Shown here one piece after another: positions 28,168-37,157 of a DNA stretch of 64,000 bases. Numbering within the stretch: position 1 is the first letter of the stretch; every line of letters begins with the position of its first letter. This DNA is from Polynucleobacter sp. MWH-UH2A (lineage in GTDB: Bacteria; Pseudomonadota; Gammaproteobacteria; Burkholderiales; Burkholderiaceae). The DNA lies in NCBI RefSeq assembly GCF_018687195.1, contig NZ_CP061321.1, positions 248,001 to 312,000 of the forward strand. The letters run 5' to 3'. Below the pieces are notes generated by a model. It worked only from the letters and a program-made list of their open reading frames with translations, was not told the origin of the DNA and did no database searches. The position numbers and the translations under genes are program-made.

Positions 28168-29412
28168 ATGTTTGACCGTCAGAACACCTTAGCCAAAATC
28201 GACCCCCAGTTATGGGAAGCTATCCAGAACGAAAACAAGCGTCAAGAAGACCATATTGAGCTGATTGCTTCTGAGAACTACACTTCCCCAGCAGTCATGG
28301 CAGCCCAGGGTTCCCAATTGACCAATAAATATGCTGAAGGCTATCCAGGCAAGCGTTACTACGGCGGCTGTGAATTTGTAGATGTTGCGGAGCAGTTAGC
28401 CATTGATCGTGTGAAAGCTTTGTTTGGTGCTGAAGCAGCAAACGTACAACCCCATTGTGGTGCTTCTGCAAACCAAGCGGTTTTCTTGGCTTTCTTAAAG
28501 CCAGGCGATACCTTTATGGGAATGAGTTTGGCTGAAGGTGGTCACTTGACTCACGGCATGGCATTGAACATGAGCGGTAAGTGGTTTAACCCAATCGCAT
28601 ATGGTTTAGATAAAAATGAAGAAATTGATTATGAGCAAATGGAACTTTTGGCTCGTGAGCACAAGCCTAAATTAATCATTGCAGGCGCATCTGCTTACTC
28701 TAAGAAAATTGATTTTGAGCGCATTGGTAAATTAGCCAAAGAAGTGGGCGCGATTTTCATGGTGGATATGGCGCACTATGCTGGTTTGGTTGCTGCGGGT
28801 GTTTATCCAAACCCAGTTCCTCATGCTGATATCGTGACTTCTACAACACACAAGAGCTTGCGCGGCCCACGTGGCGGCATCATCTTGATGAAGGCTGAGC
28901 ATGAGAAAGCCATTAACTCTGCGGTCTTCCCAGGCTTACAGGGCGGCCCCTTGATGCATGTGATTGCTGCTAAAGCAGTTGCCTTTAAAGAAGCAGCAGA
29001 GCCAGGCTTTAAGGATTACCAAAAGCAAGTTGTTGCAAATGCAAAAGCATTGGCAGAGGCCTTAATCTCTCGTGGATTGCGGATTGTTTCTGGTGGCACT
29101 GATTCACATGTGATGTTGGTGGATTTGCGAGCCAAGAAAATGACTGGTAAAGAAGCTGAACGTGTTTTAGGTGAAGCCCACATTACTTGCAACAAAAATG
29201 GCATTCCAAATGATCCAGAAAAGCCAATGGTAACTAGTGGTATTCGCTTGGGTTCACCGGCAATGACAACGCGTGGATTTAAAGAGGCTGAAGCAAGACA
29301 GGTGGGTAATTTCATAGCGGATGTTTTGGATAATCCAAATGATCCTGACAATATTGCCAAAGTGCGCGCTCAAGTTGCAGAGTTAACCAAGCGCTTCCCT
29401 GTTTACGGTTAA
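28168..29412 (+). CDS. glyA: Serine hydroxymethyltransferase
   Basis: GlyA converts serine and tetrahydrofolate to glycine and methylene-tetrahydrofolate using pyridoxal phosphate. The 414-residue protein is the usual length. Seen are [39 protein letters not shown], and [15 protein letters not shown] with the PLP lysine near residue 230. [18 protein letters not shown] lies near the C-terminus. It is divergent from tolQ with about 94 bases between and is followed by nrdR after 38 bases, a common pairing in betaproteobacteria. Confidence 0.98.
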   Translation: MFDRQNTLAKIDPQLWEAIQNENKRQEDHIELIASENYTSPAVMAAQGSQLTNKYAEGYPGKRYYGGCEFVDVAEQLAIDRVKALFGAEAANVQPHCGASANQAVFLAFLKPGDTFMGMSLAEGGHLTHGMALNMSGKWFNPIAYGLDKNEEIDYEQMELLAREHKPKLIIAGASAYSKKIDFERIGKLAKEVGAIFMVDMAHYAGLVAAGVYPNPVPHADIVTSTTHKSLRGPRGGIILMKAEHEKAINSAVFPGLQGGPLMHVIAAKAVAFKEAAEPGFKDYQKQVVANAKALAEALISRGLRIVSGGTDSHVMLVDLRAKKMTGKEAERVLGEAHITCNKNGIPNDPEKPMVTSGIRLGSPAMTTRGFKEAEARQVGNFIADVLDNPNDPDNIAKVRAQVAELTKRFPVYG

Positions 29413-29450
29413 CTTAATAAGCAAAAGCAAGTAACAACAATTAACCACCA

Positions 29451-29897
29451 ATGCGCTGCCCTTTTTGCCATAACGACGATACCCAGGTCTTAGATACCAG
29501 GGTATCTGACGAGGGCGATACTATTCGCCGCCGTCGCCGTTGTGCCAAGTGCGATAAGCGCTTCACAACTTATGAGCGAGTTGAACTAGCGCTACCTGCA
29601 ATCGTTAAAAAGAACGGCAGTCGCGTTGAATACAGTCACGATAAGTTAGCAAGCTCACTAAAACTTGCTCTTAGAAAGCGCCCTGTTTCGTCAGATTCTG
29701 TTGATGAGTCTATTGCTCGCATTGAAGAAAAATTACTGAGTTTGGGTGAAAAAGAGATTCCGAGTGAGCGCGTTGGTGAGCTCGTAATGCGCGAGCTGAA
29801 GCGCCTTGATAAGGTGGCCTACATACGATTTGCCTCTGTATATCGAAGCTTTGCGGATATTGAGTCTTTTGAGAGCGCTCTTAAAGAGTTGAAATAA
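29451..29897 (+). CDS. nrdR: Transcriptional repressor NrdR
   Basis: NrdR senses ATP and dATP and represses ribonucleotide reductase genes. The 148-residue protein has an N-terminal zinc ribbon ([20 protein letters not shown] with the second pair in [16 protein letters not shown]). An ATP-cone domain follows ([20 protein letters not shown] and [17 protein letters not shown]). Its stop is immediately next to the stop of the convergent epimerase gene, with no intergenic base. Confidence 0.97.
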   Translation: MRCPFCHNDDTQVLDTRVSDEGDTIRRRRRCAKCDKRFTTYERVELALPAIVKKNGSRVEYSHDKLASSLKLALRKRPVSSDSVDESIARIEEKLLSLGEKEIPSERVGELVMRELKRLDKVAYIRFASVYRSFADIESFESALKELK

Positions 29898-30869
29898 CTA
29901 AAGCTGATATTTCTTTGCTTGTTCCGCGCACATCATCTTGATGACGCCATCAACGTCAGTCGGCTTGGTCCAGCCAAGAGTATTAATGGCTTTTTCAGGG
30001 TTACCTACGCTTGAGGCAATCTCATTAGGTCTAAAGAAGCTGGACTCAATTTCTACATACTTTTGCCAATCTAAGTCAAAGTATTCGAAAGACTTTGCCG
30101 CAAAGTATTTGAGTGACTCTTTTCTGCCGGTCGCTATGACGAAGTCATCTGGCTGATCTAGTTGCATCATCAGCCACATCGCCTGAACATACTCGGGAGC
30201 CCAACCCCAATCGCGTGAGATATCTAAATTACCGAGTTGAAGTTTATTGATCTGCCCAGCTTTAATTTTGGCAGCACCTGCAATAATTTTTTGTGTAACA
30301 AAACGTTCTGGACGCAATGGCGACTCATGGTTAAACAAGATGCCTGTGCAAGCATATAAGCCGTAAGATTCGCGGTAGCTATTGATGAGCCACTTTGCAG
30401 TTGATTTGGCTACAGCATAAGGACTGCGTGGTGCGAACGGTGTCTGTTCGTTCGCGGGTTTATCTCCTGTATCGCCAAAGCACTCACTTGAACCCGCGTT
30501 ATAAAAACGAACCGGCTTATTTAAGAGGCGGATGACTTCTAGAATATTGAGAGTGCCAATCGCAATACTCTCAATTGCTTCAACCGGTTGATCGAAGGAC
30601 AAGCCAACAGAGGTCTGACCCGCAAGGTTATAGATCTCATCAGGATCTACTGATTGAATGGCATTAAAAACACTTCTAAAGTCATTAATGGATACTGAAA
30701 GCAGTTTGATTTGCGAGCGAATGCCGAGGCTATTGAGATTGCTGAAGCTCGAGGACATCACATCCCGTGACGAGCCAGTGACTTCATATCCTTTGGATAG
30801 AAGGTGCTTAGCTAGGTAAGCACCATCTTGCCCGGTGATGCCGATGATTAATGCTTTTTTGGATGTCAA
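29898..30869 (-). CDS. GDP-mannose 4,6-dehydratase-like sugar epimerase/dehydratase
   Basis: The 323-residue extended SDR protein resembles Gmd. It has IIGITGQDGAYLAKHLLSKG at the NADP site, EIYNLAGQTSVGLSFDQP near residue 80, NAGSSECFGDTGDKPANE with the catalytic Ser/Glu region, and SPYAVAKSTAKWL (YxxxK) near 150. FNHESPLRPERFVTQKI near 180 is also Gmd-like. It is about 50 residues shorter than the Gmd encoded at 44.9 kb and differs in detail, so a related GDP-sugar reaction is possible. The start is TTG, one base past the adk stop. It may be co-transcribed with adk and kdsB. Confidence 0.75.
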   Translation of the reverse strand: MTSKKALIIGITGQDGAYLAKHLLSKGYEVTGSSRDVMSSSFSNLNSLGIRSQIKLLSVSINDFRSVFNAIQSVDPDEIYNLAGQTSVGLSFDQPVEAIESIAIGTLNILEVIRLLNKPVRFYNAGSSECFGDTGDKPANEQTPFAPRSPYAVAKSTAKWLINSYRESYGLYACTGILFNHESPLRPERFVTQKIIAGAAKIKAGQINKLQLGNLDISRDWGWAPEYVQAMWLMMQLDQPDDFVIATGRKESLKYFAAKSFEYFDLDWQKYVEIESSFFRPNEIASSVGNPEKAINTLGWTKPTDVDGVIKMMCAEQAKKYQL

Positions 30870-30870
30870 T

Positions 30871-31605
<735 letters not shown>

Positions 31606-31656
31606 TTATCCCCGAGAACCCTTGGCAAGCCCATAAAAGAGGTGGGTAGGGGGCGT

Positions 31657-32427
31657 TTAGGAGGGGTTAAAAGCGCTTCTAACGCGCTCTAAGTCCTCTG
31701 GGGTATCGACACCGGCAGGCGGAGTCTGAGCGGCGATATGAACCGCAATTCGGTAGCCATTCCAAAGTGCCCTGAGCTGCTCTAATGCTTCTGCTTTTTC
31801 TGGTGGGGCTGGATCAAGCCGAGTGTAGGCTTGCAAAAATTCAGCGCGATAGGCGTAGATGCCCAAATGACGTAAATGTGGTGTAGGTGCGGTTTTATTT
31901 TCTTTTCCAGCATCTCTCACAAAGGGGATTGGTGCTCTCGAGAAATAAAGTGCCTCACCAGCCCTATTTAAAACTACCTTAACAACATTAGGATTTTGAA
32001 TTTCTGCTTCATCATCGATTTGTACGGCAACTGTTGAAATAGCACACTCTTGGTGATCGGCTAGTGTTTGCGCAACTTGATTAATCAGTTCTGGTGGAAT
32101 GAGTGGTTCATCACCTTGCACATTTACCACTAAAGCATTGTTTGGTAATTTGAGCAATTGAGTTACTTCAGCAAGACGGTCTGTACCAGTGGGGTGATCT
32201 TCGCTGGTAAGTAAGCATTCAATACGATGCTCATCGCATACCGCTTGAATCTCTGCTGAGTCTGTTGCAACCACCACGCTTTGCGCTAAGGATTTTTTGG
32301 CTTGCTCGGCAACTCTAACAACCATAGGTTTGCCACCAATATCTGCAAGAGGCTTGCGAGGTAGTCGTGTTGAGCCTAGTCTTGCGGGTATGACAACTAA
32401 AAAATCAGGGCTTCCAGATTGACTCAT
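31657..32427 (-). CDS. kdsB: CMP-Kdo synthetase
   Basis: KdsB activates Kdo with CTP to CMP-Kdo for the LPS inner core. The 256-residue protein from the ATG at 32427 shows VVIPARLGSTRLPRKPLADI, the CTP-binding start, VNVQGDEPLIPPELI near residue 95, and HLGIYAYRAEFLQAY near 180. A longer frame adds 10 residues upstream but overlaps the preceding small gene. If the 8-amino-Kdo pathway at 50-53 kb is active, this enzyme may also have to activate that sugar, as reported for Shewanella. Confidence 0.95.
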   Translation of the reverse strand: MSQSGSPDFLVVIPARLGSTRLPRKPLADIGGKPMVVRVAEQAKKSLAQSVVVATDSAEIQAVCDEHRIECLLTSEDHPTGTDRLAEVTQLLKLPNNALVVNVQGDEPLIPPELINQVAQTLADHQECAISTVAVQIDDEAEIQNPNVVKVVLNRAGEALYFSRAPIPFVRDAGKENKTAPTPHLRHLGIYAYRAEFLQAYTRLDPAPPEKAEALEQLRALWNGYRIAVHIAAQTPPAGVDTPEDLERVRSAFNPS

Positions 32428-32437
32428 AAGTAATGTT

Positions 32438-32617
32438 TTAGAGAACTTCGTCAGCACTCAAACTACGTGCTTCTTCGACTAGCATCACTGGTACATCTTC
32501 GCGAATGGGGTAGGCAAGGCGATCTGCTTTGCAGATGAGTTCATTCTTGTCGGAATCTAATTGCAATTGGCTTTTACATAAGGGGCAAACCAAGATATCG
32601 AGTAGTCGTTTGTCCAT
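32438..32617 (-). CDS. ycaR: UPF0434/Trm112-family small protein (YcaR-like)
   Basis: A 59-codon gene sits between lpxK and kdsB, where E. coli has ycaR. It encodes [20 protein letters not shown] at the start, with a CPxCK zinc-type motif, then [20 protein letters not shown], both hallmarks of the UPF0434 family. The function of the family in bacteria is not settled; Trm112 relatives stabilise methyltransferases. The stop is 10 bases before the kdsB start, so they are likely co-transcribed. The second cysteine pair is reduced to one Cys (LICKAD), as in bacterial members. Confidence 0.92.
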   Translation of the reverse strand: MDKRLLDILVCPLCKSQLQLDSDKNELICKADRLAYPIREDVPVMLVEEARSLSADEVL

Positions 32618-32654
32618 GATGATTTATATATAAATTAACTAAGGGTAGGTTCTG

Positions 32655-33740
32655 TTAGAGAGTATAGCGACGCGGATCGGGTCTCTGCAAAATTGATTGC
32701 AGCCATTCCATGAGATTTTCAGGTAACCGCAATGACATTGGGACAACCCAAATCCGCTCATCAGAGATGCCAGAGCACTTCACTGCATCTTTTTCGGTAA
32801 TCAAAATACATTGCGCCCTGATAGCATTGAAAAACTCGGGCGTGAAAGTGGCATGGTCTGGTAGCGGAATATGTTTACCAGTGATACCATGTTTTGCTAG
32901 ATCGTTGAAAAAGCGTTGAGGATTCCCAAGTCCAGCAACCGCAATAATGTTCTTTGGTAAAAATTGCTCTGCAATCTGCTCAAAAGATTGGGTGTGTGCA
33001 GGATTGATTAGTTGGTATGGCGTATCTAACTGATTGGATAGATTAAAAGATCGGTGACCTAAAAAGTACTCGTCAGAAGATCCAGCTTTTGGGTTTTTTG
33101 ATGCGCTAGTAAAGAGTGTTGCATCGCGTTCACGAGACGCAGGCTCGCGCAGAGGTCCTGCAGGTAGCAGGAATCGATTACCTTCACCTCGATCATCGCG
33201 CACGACAAATTCCACATCACGACCCCCTTCGCGGGCTGGCCAGCGAACCAATCCTCGATGCTGTAATCCGTCGTCACTAATAATCACATTTACTTCGGGT
33301 GAATTTCTCAGTAAAGCTCGGATACTTTCTTGGCGCTTAGGAAAAACCCAAATTGGAAATTGATTATGGGTGCGTTTCGCGATTAATACTGGTTCATCAC
33401 CGACAACCAGCGGATCTGAATCAGTACTTACTTGAAGTGGCGCAGTTTGCATCGACGAGCCATAACCCCTACTAATAATTCCAGGCTTCCAGCCTAATTG
33501 CGACAGTTGCTGCGCCAGCGCAATCACGATTGGCGTCTTACCAGTGCCGCCTACCCGAATATTGCCCACAATAACGATGGGGACTGGTGTGGGTTTGGCG
33601 TTTCCAATATCTAAATCGTTAATGATTTTGCGAGCACGTAAGAGCAATCCATACGGCCAGGACAAGGGCCACAGTAATAGGCTGGTAGGCCCACGACTTT
33701 CCCAAAATTTGGGTGCTTTGCGAAAAAAAGATAGCGACAT
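32655..33740 (-). CDS. lpxK: Tetraacyldisaccharide 4'-kinase
   Basis: LpxK phosphorylates the 4' position of the lipid A disaccharide at the inner membrane. The 361-residue protein from the ATG at 33740 has an N-terminal hydrophobic anchor region (SLLLWPLSWPYGLLLRARK). The P-loop IVGNIRVGGTGKTPIVIALA lies near residue 56, then KPGIISRGYGS, VGDEPVLIAKRT, and IISDDGLQHRGLVR with the catalytic Asp-His pair. A longer frame would start upstream inside exbD. Confidence 0.94.
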   Translation of the reverse strand: MSLSFFRKAPKFWESRGPTSLLLWPLSWPYGLLLRARKIINDLDIGNAKPTPVPIVIVGNIRVGGTGKTPIVIALAQQLSQLGWKPGIISRGYGSSMQTAPLQVSTDSDPLVVGDEPVLIAKRTHNQFPIWVFPKRQESIRALLRNSPEVNVIISDDGLQHRGLVRWPAREGGRDVEFVVRDDRGEGNRFLLPAGPLREPASRERDATLFTSASKNPKAGSSDEYFLGHRSFNLSNQLDTPYQLINPAHTQSFEQIAEQFLPKNIIAVAGLGNPQRFFNDLAKHGITGKHIPLPDHATFTPEFFNAIRAQCILITEKDAVKCSGISDERIWVVPMSLRLPENLMEWLQSILQRPDPRRYTL

Positions 33741-33762
33741 AGCCTTTGCGATCAGATCTTGA

Positions 33763-34209
33763 TTACTTTTTTGTCTGACTGCTAAAGACAATATTTGAAA
33801 GGTTTGCATCGCGCGCTGCTTCTAAGGCTGTCATCACAGATTGATGAGGCGCTTTGGCATCGGCATCGATATTGACCTGAAGGTTGCTATCTTTATTACT
33901 CAGTTGGGTTAGGGCATTGCTTAACTGAGATGAGTCTGTTACCTTGCCATTAATCGCAAAACGCCCATCACGGCTGACAGCAATATGTACTTGTTTACTC
34001 TCTACTTGTGACGCGTTGCCACTAGCTGTTGGTAGGGTAATAGCTAGCTCTTGATAGCGTGTAAAGGTTGTGGAGATCATTAAAAAGATCAACACCACTA
34101 ACAATACATCGATAAATGGAATGAGATTAATTTCTGGTTCAGTAGAAACAGAATTTGCTCCTAAAGAAAATGAATTTCCAGATTTCGAGTGTGTTTGTAA
34201 CCAACTCAT
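33763..34209 (-). CDS. exbD: ExbD/TolR-family biopolymer transport protein
   Basis: The 148-residue protein has one membrane helix with the proton-carrying aspartate (INLIPFIDVLLVVLIFLMIS) near residues 28-50. A periplasmic domain follows with VHIAVSRDGRFAINGKVTDS. It pairs with the upstream MotA/TolQ/ExbB-type gene, overlapping it by four bases. Its linkage to lpxK is common in betaproteobacteria and suggests a role connected with the outer membrane or LPS rather than only iron uptake; that role is inferred. It differs clearly from TolR in the same window. Confidence 0.88.
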   Translation of the reverse strand: MSWLQTHSKSGNSFSLGANSVSTEPEINLIPFIDVLLVVLIFLMISTTFTRYQELAITLPTASGNASQVESKQVHIAVSRDGRFAINGKVTDSSQLSNALTQLSNKDSNLQVNIDADAKAPHQSVMTALEAARDANLSNIVFSSQTKK

Positions 34210-34841
34210 GAGTTAGATTCAGTTGGATAAAGTTTTTTAAATAGTTGGCGTGTGAATTCTTCACACTCACGTTGACGTTGGTTGGCAATGGCACGTAATG
34301 CGCGCCAGCTCGCTAATGCTGGAATGGCAATCAGCAAACCAAAGGCGGTGTTGTAAAGCGCAACAGAAATGCCATGAGCAAGCTGTTGAGGGCTGCCAGT
34401 ACCATTCACAGCACCTTGGCTGCCAAAGATTTCAATCATGCCTACGACGGTACCAAACAAGCCTAATAAGGGGGCAACTGTTGCAATGGTTGCTAGCACA
34501 CCAAGGTAGCGATCAAATTTGAGCCAAGTACTTTGTGCCATGGCTTGCAACTCTTCCAAAGCCGACTGTGCGCTGTTGCCTGCAGATTTCTCCCGTAGAG
34601 CGCAAGCAAGTAATGGGCTTGCGGGAGAAAGTTGGGTTAATTGCGTAATTTGCTCATGCGCAATAGATTTTTGGCCAAGCAATTGATTGCAAAGGGAAAA
34701 TGCTGTCTCTAGGGTGCCTGTTGGAAAAATATGAACTTGTCTTAAATACCAAGTTCGCTCAATCACAATGGCTAGGCCGATGATTGAAAGTATTAAAAGA
34801 GGCCAAATAGGCCAGCCAGCAGATAGTAAGATGGAGTACAT
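34206..34841 (-). CDS. exbB: MotA/TolQ/ExbB proton channel family protein
   Basis: The 211-residue protein has three membrane segments: WPIWPLLILSIIGLAIVIER near the N-terminus, YLGVLATIATVAPLLGLFGT near residue 110, and VALYNTAFGLLIAIPALASW near 160. The last two hold the family signature. It should form the stator with the ExbD protein encoded directly after it. It is the first gene of exbB-exbD-lpxK-ycaR-kdsB-adk; a promoter should lie in the 300-base gap upstream, shared with divergent xseA. Confidence 0.9.
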   Translation of the reverse strand: MYSILLSAGWPIWPLLILSIIGLAIVIERTWYLRQVHIFPTGTLETAFSLCNQLLGQKSIAHEQITQLTQLSPASPLLACALREKSAGNSAQSALEELQAMAQSTWLKFDRYLGVLATIATVAPLLGLFGTVVGMIEIFGSQGAVNGTGSPQQLAHGISVALYNTAFGLLIAIPALASWRALRAIANQRQRECEEFTRQLFKKLYPTESNS

Positions 34842-35155
34842 AAGCTCAGTACTTTAGCTGAATTATTGGACCCTTCTTATAAAGCTTGCCTGTGGATAAC
34901 TCTGTGCAAAACTTTTTCGTGGGGGCAAGCTAAGTCATTGATTGATGGTGGAAAGGGTGGAAACCTCATCAAAACGCCTTATGATGGTTGAGTAATTTCA
35001 GTATATAAATCAAAGGCTTGTAAATTAACTGTAGTACTTATGAGACGTTTCAGGTCGGTAATTGCTTACTTATGATTATTTAACCTAGAGCCAATCAGTT
35101 TCTGTGGATATTTATTGCCCTCAAAGCCTGATGATTTAGGGAGTTGAAAGAAAAA
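34842..35155. other. Divergent intergenic region with hairpin and DnaA-box-like sites
   Basis: This 314-base gap between exbB and xseA has no convincing gene. An 8-base pair stem (AGCTTGCC at 34883 with its complement at 34924) encloses 33 bases that include TGTGGATAA at 34891, an exact DnaA-box sequence. A one-mismatch copy, TGTGGATAT, lies at 35103. Promoters for both flanking genes are expected here, but none could be picked out with confidence. Confidence 0.4.
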
Positions 35156-36379
35156 ATGTCGGGAATGCCAGAAAAATCAAAGGAAATTCTGTCTGTTGGC
35201 GATCTGAACCGCGCTATTGCTGCCTCTTTGGAGGACCGCTTCGATACGGTGTGGGTGAGCGGGGAGATTTCTAACTTCAAAGCCTATGACAGCGGGCATT
35301 GGTATTTCTCATTGAAGGATGAGGAAGGTCAAATTCGTTGTGTGATGTTTAGGGGTCGCAATGGTCAAGTAGGTTTTATGCCCCAGTCTGGCGACTTGGT
35401 TGAGGTCAGCGCCAATCTCAGTATGTATGTTCCTAGGGGTGACATCCAACTCACGATTCAAACTTTGCGCCGTGCTGGCATGGGTGGTTTGTATGAAGCA
35501 TTTCTGAAGCTCAAAACCAAGCTAGCAAAAGAAGGTTTATTCGATGAAGATCGCAAACGAGAGATCCCATCACATCCAAGATCGATTGGTATTGTGACTT
35601 CACCACAAGCAGCGGCTTTAAAGGATGTACTCAGCACATTGGCAAGGCGTGCACCACATATCCCGATCGTGATTTATCCAACCTTAGTTCAGGGGCCGGA
35701 TGCTCCCGCAGGAATTATTGCTGCACTGAAGGCTGTAGAACAAGAAAAAGCAGTGGATGTCATTTTGTTGGTGCGTGGTGGCGGTAGTATCGAAGACCTG
35801 TGGGCTTTTAATGACGAACAACTGGCATATGCAATCGCAAGCTCTAGCATTCCAGTAGTGAGCGGCGTTGGTCACGAGACAGATTTCACAATTGCAGACT
35901 TTGTGGCGGATCTGCGAGCTCCAACACCCACAGGGGCTGCAGAGCTAGCTGCACCTCGCAGAGATCAAATGCTTCAAGAGCTCGATGCCATCATGCAGGC
36001 GCTTTTGCAGCGTATCAATCAGCGCGTTGAGCGAGAGGCGCAAACACTAGATCAATTAGCCTTGAGATTAAGCCATGCGTTACCTAATCCTGATCGTATG
36101 CGCGAACAAATGACGAGCTTGCAACAACGTATCAATCAAGCTTGGTCGGTGCGCATGGAAAATTGGAGGCGTAATCAATCCCACCATCAATCACAGCTCG
36201 AGATGCTCAATCCACAAAGAACGCTTGAGAGAGGTTATGCGGTAGTGCTTAAGAAAGAAAAAGAAGATTTCAGAGCAATACGAGATCCAAGAGAATTAAC
36301 CATGAATGTCGCCTATCAGGTATGTTTGGCTGATGGACAGGCTGAGATTGAGCTATCAAAAATAGTAAAGAAACAGTAA
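35156..36379 (+). CDS. xseA: Exodeoxyribonuclease VII large subunit
   Basis: XseA with XseB degrades single-stranded DNA and acts in mismatch and recombination repair. The 407-residue protein has an N-terminal OB fold (VWVSGEISNFKAYDSGHWYF and GDLVEVSANLSMYVPRGDIQ). The catalytic region has RSIGIVTSPQAAALKDVLST, VDVILLVRGGGSIEDLWAFN and PVVSGVGHETDFTIADFVAD. A coiled coil and the C-terminal RTLERGYAVVLK end the protein. The ATG at 35156 was chosen over a TTG four codons upstream. It is slightly shorter than the E. coli protein (456). Confidence 0.95.
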   Translation: MSGMPEKSKEILSVGDLNRAIAASLEDRFDTVWVSGEISNFKAYDSGHWYFSLKDEEGQIRCVMFRGRNGQVGFMPQSGDLVEVSANLSMYVPRGDIQLTIQTLRRAGMGGLYEAFLKLKTKLAKEGLFDEDRKREIPSHPRSIGIVTSPQAAALKDVLSTLARRAPHIPIVIYPTLVQGPDAPAGIIAALKAVEQEKAVDVILLVRGGGSIEDLWAFNDEQLAYAIASSSIPVVSGVGHETDFTIADFVADLRAPTPTGAAELAAPRRDQMLQELDAIMQALLQRINQRVEREAQTLDQLALRLSHALPNPDRMREQMTSLQQRINQAWSVRMENWRRNQSHHQSQLEMLNPQRTLERGYAVVLKKEKEDFRAIRDPRELTMNVAYQVCLADGQAEIELSKIVKKQ

Positions 36380-36385
36380 TTGAAT

Positions 36386-36796
36386 TTAGGCTCGCTCAAA
36401 AAATACTCCAGCTGACACCTTAAATCTTTTAGCTAATGCATTAATTTGCCTTACATTAAGTTGACGGGCTCCTGCTAGGATTTGTGAGATGACGCTTTGA
36501 TTTCCAACTTCAGGTAAATCGGATTGCTTTAGATGGTGTTCTTGCATTAAGAACGCCAAGATATCTTGGGGCTTCGCATCTTTAACTGGAAAATGCTCGT
36601 GTTCGTATGCGCGAATGAGCTCGCTTACTAGTTCAAATAGATCCAGTAAAGAATGTTTTTTTGAAGAGGCAATGACATCCGAAAGCATATCTGCCAATTG
36701 CACCATTTTCTTGTATTGTTTTTCAGTGCGAATGGGACTTAGATTAACTGTTTTAGATAGATTTTCCCAAGCCTTTTTGAGGTCATTTAAGTTCAT
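36386..36796 (-). CDS. higA: HigA-family antitoxin (second locus)
   Basis: The 136-residue protein has a helical N-terminal part with ELVSELIRAYEHEHFPVKDA and a C-terminal helix-turn-helix (FLMQEHHLKQSDLPEVGNQS and SQILAGARQLNVRQINALAK). It ends with FKVSAGVFFERA, close to the end of many HigA proteins. It lies 5 bases after the toxin gene. It should bind the repeat upstream of the toxin. The sequence is complete and shows no damage, so it may stay active even if the toxin does not. Confidence 0.88.
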   Translation of the reverse strand: MNLNDLKKAWENLSKTVNLSPIRTEKQYKKMVQLADMLSDVIASSKKHSLLDLFELVSELIRAYEHEHFPVKDAKPQDILAFLMQEHHLKQSDLPEVGNQSVISQILAGARQLNVRQINALAKRFKVSAGVFFERA

Positions 36797-36801
36797 TTCT
36801 T

Positions 36802-37080
36802 CTACCCATCTTTGTCATATTCTTTATGCGTTAAAACAGCTTTGATGTAACAAAGCTGTCTTTCAAACTGTAAAAATGTAATTAAACGATATTTATTTCC
36901 ACAAATATTAAAAACAAACAAATCCCCAACCTTGTCAGCTGATCTGAAAACTTGCTTTAATTCTGCAAAGTTTTTGTAGGATCCAAATTCGATCAATTTT
37001 CTCCAGGATTGAAGGGGTTCAAAAGCATCTTTGTAACGTTCAGGAAAATCCAGCAAACGACGATTAGTGATTACTTTTAT
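36802..37080 (-). CDS. higB: HigB-family toxin with probable ATA start (second locus)
   Basis: The 92-residue frame after the promoter starts ATA AAA GTA ATC and reads IKVITNRRLLDF, aligning without a gap to MRVIAKKCLIKF of the other HigB. The core is kept: LQSWRKLIEFGSYKNFAELK, VGDLFVFNICGNKYRLITF and YIKAVLTHKEYDKD. There is no methionine codon in it. A TTG further upstream at 37122 gives a longer frame but lies before the -10 box. The toxin may be translated weakly from AUA, or its start has been lost by a single G to A change. Confidence 0.7.
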   Translation of the reverse strand: MKVITNRRLLDFPERYKDAFEPLQSWRKLIEFGSYKNFAELKQVFRSADKVGDLFVFNICGNKYRLITFLQFERQLCYIKAVLTHKEYDKDG

Positions 37081-37086
37081 CTGAGG

Positions 37087-37115
37087 ATTATATTGCAATT
37101 TGCAATATGTCAGCG
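37087..37115 (-). promoter_or_regulatory. Second higBA promoter and operator
   Basis: On the minus strand a perfect inverted repeat of two 9-base arms with one central base (37090-37108) runs into a -10 box TATAAT (37092-37087). CTGACA 15 bases further upstream could serve as the -35. The -10 box ends 6 bases before the ATA of the toxin gene, exactly the spacing seen at the first higBA locus. HigA is the expected binder. Confidence 0.6.
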
Positions 37116-37157
37116 AGAACAAAAATTAGCCCTTTAGATCTGCAAGGGAATATCAAG

